From Mermis nigrescens (taxonomy: Eukaryota; Nematoda; Enoplea; Mermithida; Mermithidae): 64,000 bases of DNA. The position numbers and the translations under genes were made by a program. Of the stretch, positions 59,757 to 64,000 are shown piece after piece. The notes beneath the pieces are model-generated. The model did not search any database. It worked only from the letters and a program-made list of their open reading frames with translations, and was not told where the DNA came from. Positions within the stretch are counted from its first letter, which is position 1. Each line of letters starts with the position of its first letter. The stretch is taken from contig JAVLUZ010000583.1 in assembly GCA_036768485.1 (NCBI GenBank), positions 865,627 to 929,626 on the forward strand, read 5' to 3'.

Positions 59757-60094
59757 TATACTTATATAAATGCTGAAATACTCAAAGTTTAACTATTTTC
59801 TGCAAATAGATTACTAAGCTAGAATTTTCTTATTCTCCGTTATAATTTGGACTGAAACGCAACAAAAGAAAGTAATATTTAAATCAATCGTCCACAATAT
59901 CTTTTCGAAATGCGAAATTTCACTCATCTCTTAATCGCTACTCACAAAAGTAGAAGCCGGCGGATTATTCCATATCGAAATGCAATGCAAGTCTCCTCTC
60001 TAACGTGATTGTTTTCAAATGAGTGGAAATGATCGATATGGAATAAAACTTTGTTTGAAATTTCATCTTTTCCAAATTTGGGTGCAGATACTCG

Positions 60095-60172
60095 TAGATT
60101 AAATATTGTATATTAAATATATTATTATTGATATATTACATATTAAATATTAAATATTAAATATCTTAAATA
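60095..60172. repeat. ATATTAAAT-type simple repeat
   Basis: Irregular TATTAAATAT units. Low complexity only. Confidence 0.8.
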
Positions 60173-60233
60173 CTGTTGGGCGCATTGTGCAACTTTTAAC
60201 AAAAATTGTGATAGTCGTTCAATTCATACTCCA

Positions 60234-60999
60234 TACTAGCAAAGAAAAATGCTCCGATGGAACAAAAAAGATGAATATACTTGGAATTGTGGATTATTAT
60301 GGATGTAAAAGGAGGGGACTAGGAAAAATCTACCTAAAGTCGGAAAATCTGCTAAAAATCACACTTTCACTAAGCAACGCAAAAAATCGATGTATATTCT
60401 GCGGCCAACAGATTAAAATAAATATTCAACCATAACAATGATTGAAACAGCAGCACGTTAGCTATGCAGTAGCTATGGGAAATGATATTAAGTAAACTAA
60501 CAGTCTTTCAAGCCAATTGAATGAAATAGCAAACATCGAAGACAATTGAAGACATGGTTGGTTAAAAACAGTAGGAAACACGTAAGTTGACTTGAAACAG
60601 ACTTAATGTAGATACACTAGCATGCCCGAAACGATTGTGTGCACTAATCAATCGGCTCCTGCTTTGCTTGCTATAATGCTCATAAAACAAAACAACTTTA
60701 AATACAATACCTCTTAGTTTTCTATCAATCAGGTGCCAGCAATTTAAAAAAGTAACCTTGATAGATTTCGTTTATACACTCTTATCTGAAACTTCGAACA
60801 TTATTTAAAAAAGACACTTTTTTAGAGGCCGCAGAATATACATCGATTTTTTGCGTTGCTTAGAGAAAGTGTGATTTTTAGCAGATTTTCCGACTTTAGG
60901 TAGATTTTTCCTAGTCCCCTCCTTTTACATCCATAATAATCCACAATTCCGAGTATATTCATCTTTTTTGTTCCATCGGAGCATTTTTCTTTGCTAGTA
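60234..60999. repeat. 173-nt near-perfect inverted repeat with 420-nt spacer
   Basis: Arm 1 (60234-60406, starting TACTAGCAAAGAAAAATGCT) and the reverse complement of arm 2 (60827-60999) agree at 171 of 173 positions. The spacer is unique-looking AT-rich DNA. No target duplication is evident. An open frame of 82 codons covers arm 1 but has no recognisable family. Confidence 0.93.
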
Positions 61000-61303
61000 C
61001 ACTACTTTTAATTAGCGTGATTTCAGTACATCAGTCAGTAAACACAATCAGTAACATGCCACAATAATGACAACAGTCCAAGAACGCGGAAAACAATATT
61101 GTTCTTAACATCAGCATTATCCTTTTTAAACAAGACAACCTTATTGACACCATCCATTTTTCAAATTAAAACTGCATTAAGTTATTTCTTCTTAATGTGC
61201 AGTTCACTTATAATCAAGCACAAAAATTTAACCAACGAATTCACATTGCAAATCCTCACTCAATCAATACACAAGCACAATGTGTTGTGACTTTTGAAAT
61301 TGA

Positions 61304-61393
61304 AAACACCCAATTTTCAATTTTCAAATTGAAAATTGGATCAATTTTCAAATTGAAAATTGGGTCAATTTTCAAATTGAAAATTGGGTGTTT
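61304..61393. repeat. 24-bp palindromic tandem repeat
   Basis: A unit built on AATTTTCAAATTGAAAATT starts at 61321, 61345 and 61369 (24-bp period). The whole block is enclosed by the inverted 17-mers AAACACCCAATTTTCAA and TTGAAAATTGGGTGTTT. Confidence 0.92.
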
Positions 61394-61779
61394 GAATTTG
61401 CGATGAAGAAAATAATCAAAAGATAGTCACTTGGTTTATTTAAGCCGAGTAATAAAATAACGACCGTCCACCAATTCCAAACTAAACGCAACTAATCTGA
61501 TCACTATGAAAAAGTTTTGAAAAATGAGCTTGCTAAGCGAGAGTTGTAAACCAAGAGAAACTTAAAGTTAAAACCTACCATTAAATTATGAGAGAATTAT
61601 AAAAGATTTTAAACTTCAAGAAAATGGAAAAGGCGGGATGTTGGTAAATTAGAAGGCAAAGATTTTCGGCAAAAATTCAAAAACTTCACGCAAATATCAA
61701 ATGTAAGGAACACTAACGCTTTGATTTGGTAGTAAAATAAATTTGTAGTATAGACTACATATTAACAACAAATGAATAG

Positions 61780-63000
61780 TGCAAACTTTACACAACTACT
61801 AGGTGTAGAGAATACTAACAGTTTACGGCTTATTAATGTACATGATTACAATAAAGCTGTATATCTTTGTCGACTTCTGTGCACAGTAGTGTGATTGCTG
61901 GTTCATTTTAAACCACTTTTGCAGGCAATTTATATCAATTAAACGATAGCTCTCCATGTGCAAGATTTTGTGAAACATATTATAAACACGGCTAAGAAAG
62001 ATTTAACTTTAATGCAACCCATTTAAGACAAAATTACATCTCTTCAATGATCTAAGGACACTTGAACATAATTTTTAAATCACTTTAGATTACTTTTGAG
62101 GGTAAACAAACTCACTTAATTGATGTCTCACATATGAATCCTTGAAAATTTCTTGACTTCAGTTACAAAGTCTCTGCAAGTCTATCGAATTAGGGTTAAC
62201 ACGTAACGTAAACTTTACACAAACACATAGCGTAAAGAATATTTTAGTCGGATTCGTAATTTTGATATTGCTCCGATATTTCTTTCAACATTTATGGAAA
62301 AATGAGTCTCCATAATGTTTTAAAGACAATAAACATTAGGTTTAAACCACTTTGCAATACTGCTGAGTGTAAGCAAGCGCGCCCAATTGACGTATATATT
62401 TCATTCCCTGTAAATTTTTATATCTCAGGAAAAAATTTCGATTTTTGCAATGCTCTAGAACAAAGGCTAACATGCAGTGTAAAAAATTACTCGGATATTA
62501 TGATCAACATTCATGAAAAAATTATGTCTCTACAATGGTCTGAGGACATATAAACAATGAATGTAAACTACTTTACATCACTGTTGGATGTAAACAAACG
62601 CGCCTACGTGACGTCTCACATTTGATCCTTTGAAAACTTCTAGGCTCCAAGAAAAAATTAGGTTTCAGGAATGCTCAAAAACGAAGATAAATATATATGT
62701 AGTGTAAACTTCATGTAAACACCTAGTGTAAAGAAGATTTTAGTCAGATTCGTAATTTTGATATTGTTCCGATATTACGATTAATATTTATGAAAAAATT
62801 AAGTCTACATAATGTTCTATGGGCAAACTAACAATTGGTGTAAACTACTTTACAACACCGTAGAGTGTAAACATATGCGCCAGACTGGCATATCAAATTT
62901 GATTCCTGGTCCATTTCTAGACTTGATAAACGTGTCCCTGACTCGTAACCGGAGAAGCAGGCAGAAAAAACAAGACAGAAACGCATTTAAAACTCCAAAT
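61780..63000 (+). repeat. Diverged tandem array rich in GTGTAAA
   Basis: Homologous blocks (ACATCTCTTCAATG-TCTAAGGACA and variants) recur near 62027, 62298, 62516 and 62794, at spacings of about 271, 218 and 278 bp. Each is accompanied by AGTGTAAAC-TTTACAC and AAACGCGCC. TTAGTC-GATTCGTAATTTTG at 62246 and 62740 marks a higher-order period of about 494 bp. This looks like old satellite-type DNA. Confidence 0.68.
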
Positions 63001-64000
63001 TTTTGACTTTACACTCGCTAAATATTAATGTATAGACAATTTGCTTTGACATGCACCCGATATAAAGCACTTTATTTTTATTCTATTAGACTTATCCCGA
63101 CTTCTGGACGGAGAAATTGGCGAACAAAAAACGCAACAAAAACGTATTTTCCATCATTTAGAACACTGTAAACTTTAAAATTCCGTACCGAACTCCCCAT
63201 TGAGTTTAAAGAAATTCGGTTTGGTACAATTTGTAGCTTTTAAATCGTAGTACATTCCTGTGTGCCAAAATTCTGTTGCAAAAATTATTTGGCATGATTT
63301 ATCAACCAAACTTCGGAAAAAACGTGTTTTTTAGCCCATTTTTTACCTCTGATTTCGAACTTTACACCCCCATAAATAACTCAATATTGCGTTTTTTTAA
63401 ATGCGGTTTGCTGCGATGTTTAGCCCCTGTGAGGCACTTTATTAATGCTGTCTTCGATTTGCACTGACTCATAAGCGGAAAAATTTGGCAGAGAAATCTT
63501 AGTTAAAATCCGTTTTTTTACACCATCCACTAGAGTGTAAACTTTAAACCCCAGGATCTAACTCACCATAGAGCATACAAGACTTTGCTTATATGCAGAA
63601 TGTAGCCCTTGATCCGCTCTACATTTCTGTCAGAAAACATTTTAAAAACCTCATAACCGGAGTTAGTATCGGACATAGGAAGGTTGAAAACTCGACCAAA
63701 AAGTGCTTTTTCACCCCCAGATTTTCGCACTCTTTACACTGCCGTTCGATAAATAATGCGAATTTCAAAAAACAAAAAAAGTGTCATCTGTAGAATTCAT
63801 CCCTCTATTATCCTATTCAGTTCAATCCTTCGAGTCATCAATACTCAGTTGTCCACATGCCGCAGTAAAAAGGTCCCAAAATTTGTCCTATGTTATAACG
63901 TTACACAAAAACTTTACACCTTCTTTACACAGTCAATTTTGAGTTTCAAGAAAAACAAAAAAACACGGGCAGCGAATTTTTTTATTATCTTTCTTTTAAA
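63001..64000. other. AT-rich DNA with further GTGTAAACTTTA motifs
   Basis: TAGAGTGTAAACTTTAAACC, GTAAACTTTAAA and TTTACAC continue sporadically to the window end. No gene was recognised. Confidence 0.45.

Overview
The window is AT-rich, intron-rich nuclear DNA from an animal, most likely an arthropod and plausibly an insect; I cannot name the species. The evidence is split genes with 56-57 nt introns as well as multi-kilobase ones, conserved metazoan proteins (CASK, PHYHIP family), CR1/L2-like non-LTR retrotransposon remnants, a Tc1/mariner remnant and a very high load of hAT-type DNA transposons. No prokaryotic, viral or organellar gene is visible.

Genes. The 3' end of CASK (guanylate-kinase domain) lies on the + strand at 197-2257 in three phase-consistent exons. 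On the - strand a phytanoyl-CoA hydroxylase-interacting protein (PHYHIP/PHYHIPL) homologue can be joined from five phase-consistent exons running from 27141 down to 10465, so it converges on CASK. A further disordered exon at 34898-34656 may be its 5' part. A second - strand gene of unknown function has an exon at 56217-56056 and a long Ser/Thr-rich last exon at 49293-48245 that contains a one-base frame break inside a short coding repeat.

Mobile DNA. Most of the rest is transposon debris, much of it delimited here by 8-bp target-site duplications, the hAT signature. Short hAT MITE families are called A (TIR CATACGTGGGC/CACACCTGGGC), B (CATACATGATC), D (CAGTG, rich in GTACATGTAC), E (CATACATGTAAC) and G (CAGGGGCGGAT). 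There are larger hAT elements: hAT-1 at 12979-17951, hAT-2 at 14969-17713 nested inside it, an inverted pair of ~1 kb elements at 6914-7946 and 18200-19166, and one at 53622-55402. Several are inserted in long (TA)n arrays. Nesting reaches at least three levels near 30.4-31.5 kb. Three CR1/L2-like LINE fragments lie at 35.9-36.4 (-), 38.1-39.1 (+) and 41.7-44.9 kb (+).

Right-hand part. From 45 to 64 kb the DNA is gene-poor apart from the 48-56 kb gene. The last 4 kb carries two 173-nt inverted arms differing at two positions, a 24-bp palindromic tandem repeat and a diverged ~220-280 bp tandem array.

Observations least explained by known families are a 93-nt perfect three-way-junction fold at 32037-32129, a GGCGC-NNN-GCGCC hairpin that recurs through otherwise different repeats, and a 31-bp tandem array that reverses orientation in its middle (36484-36800).
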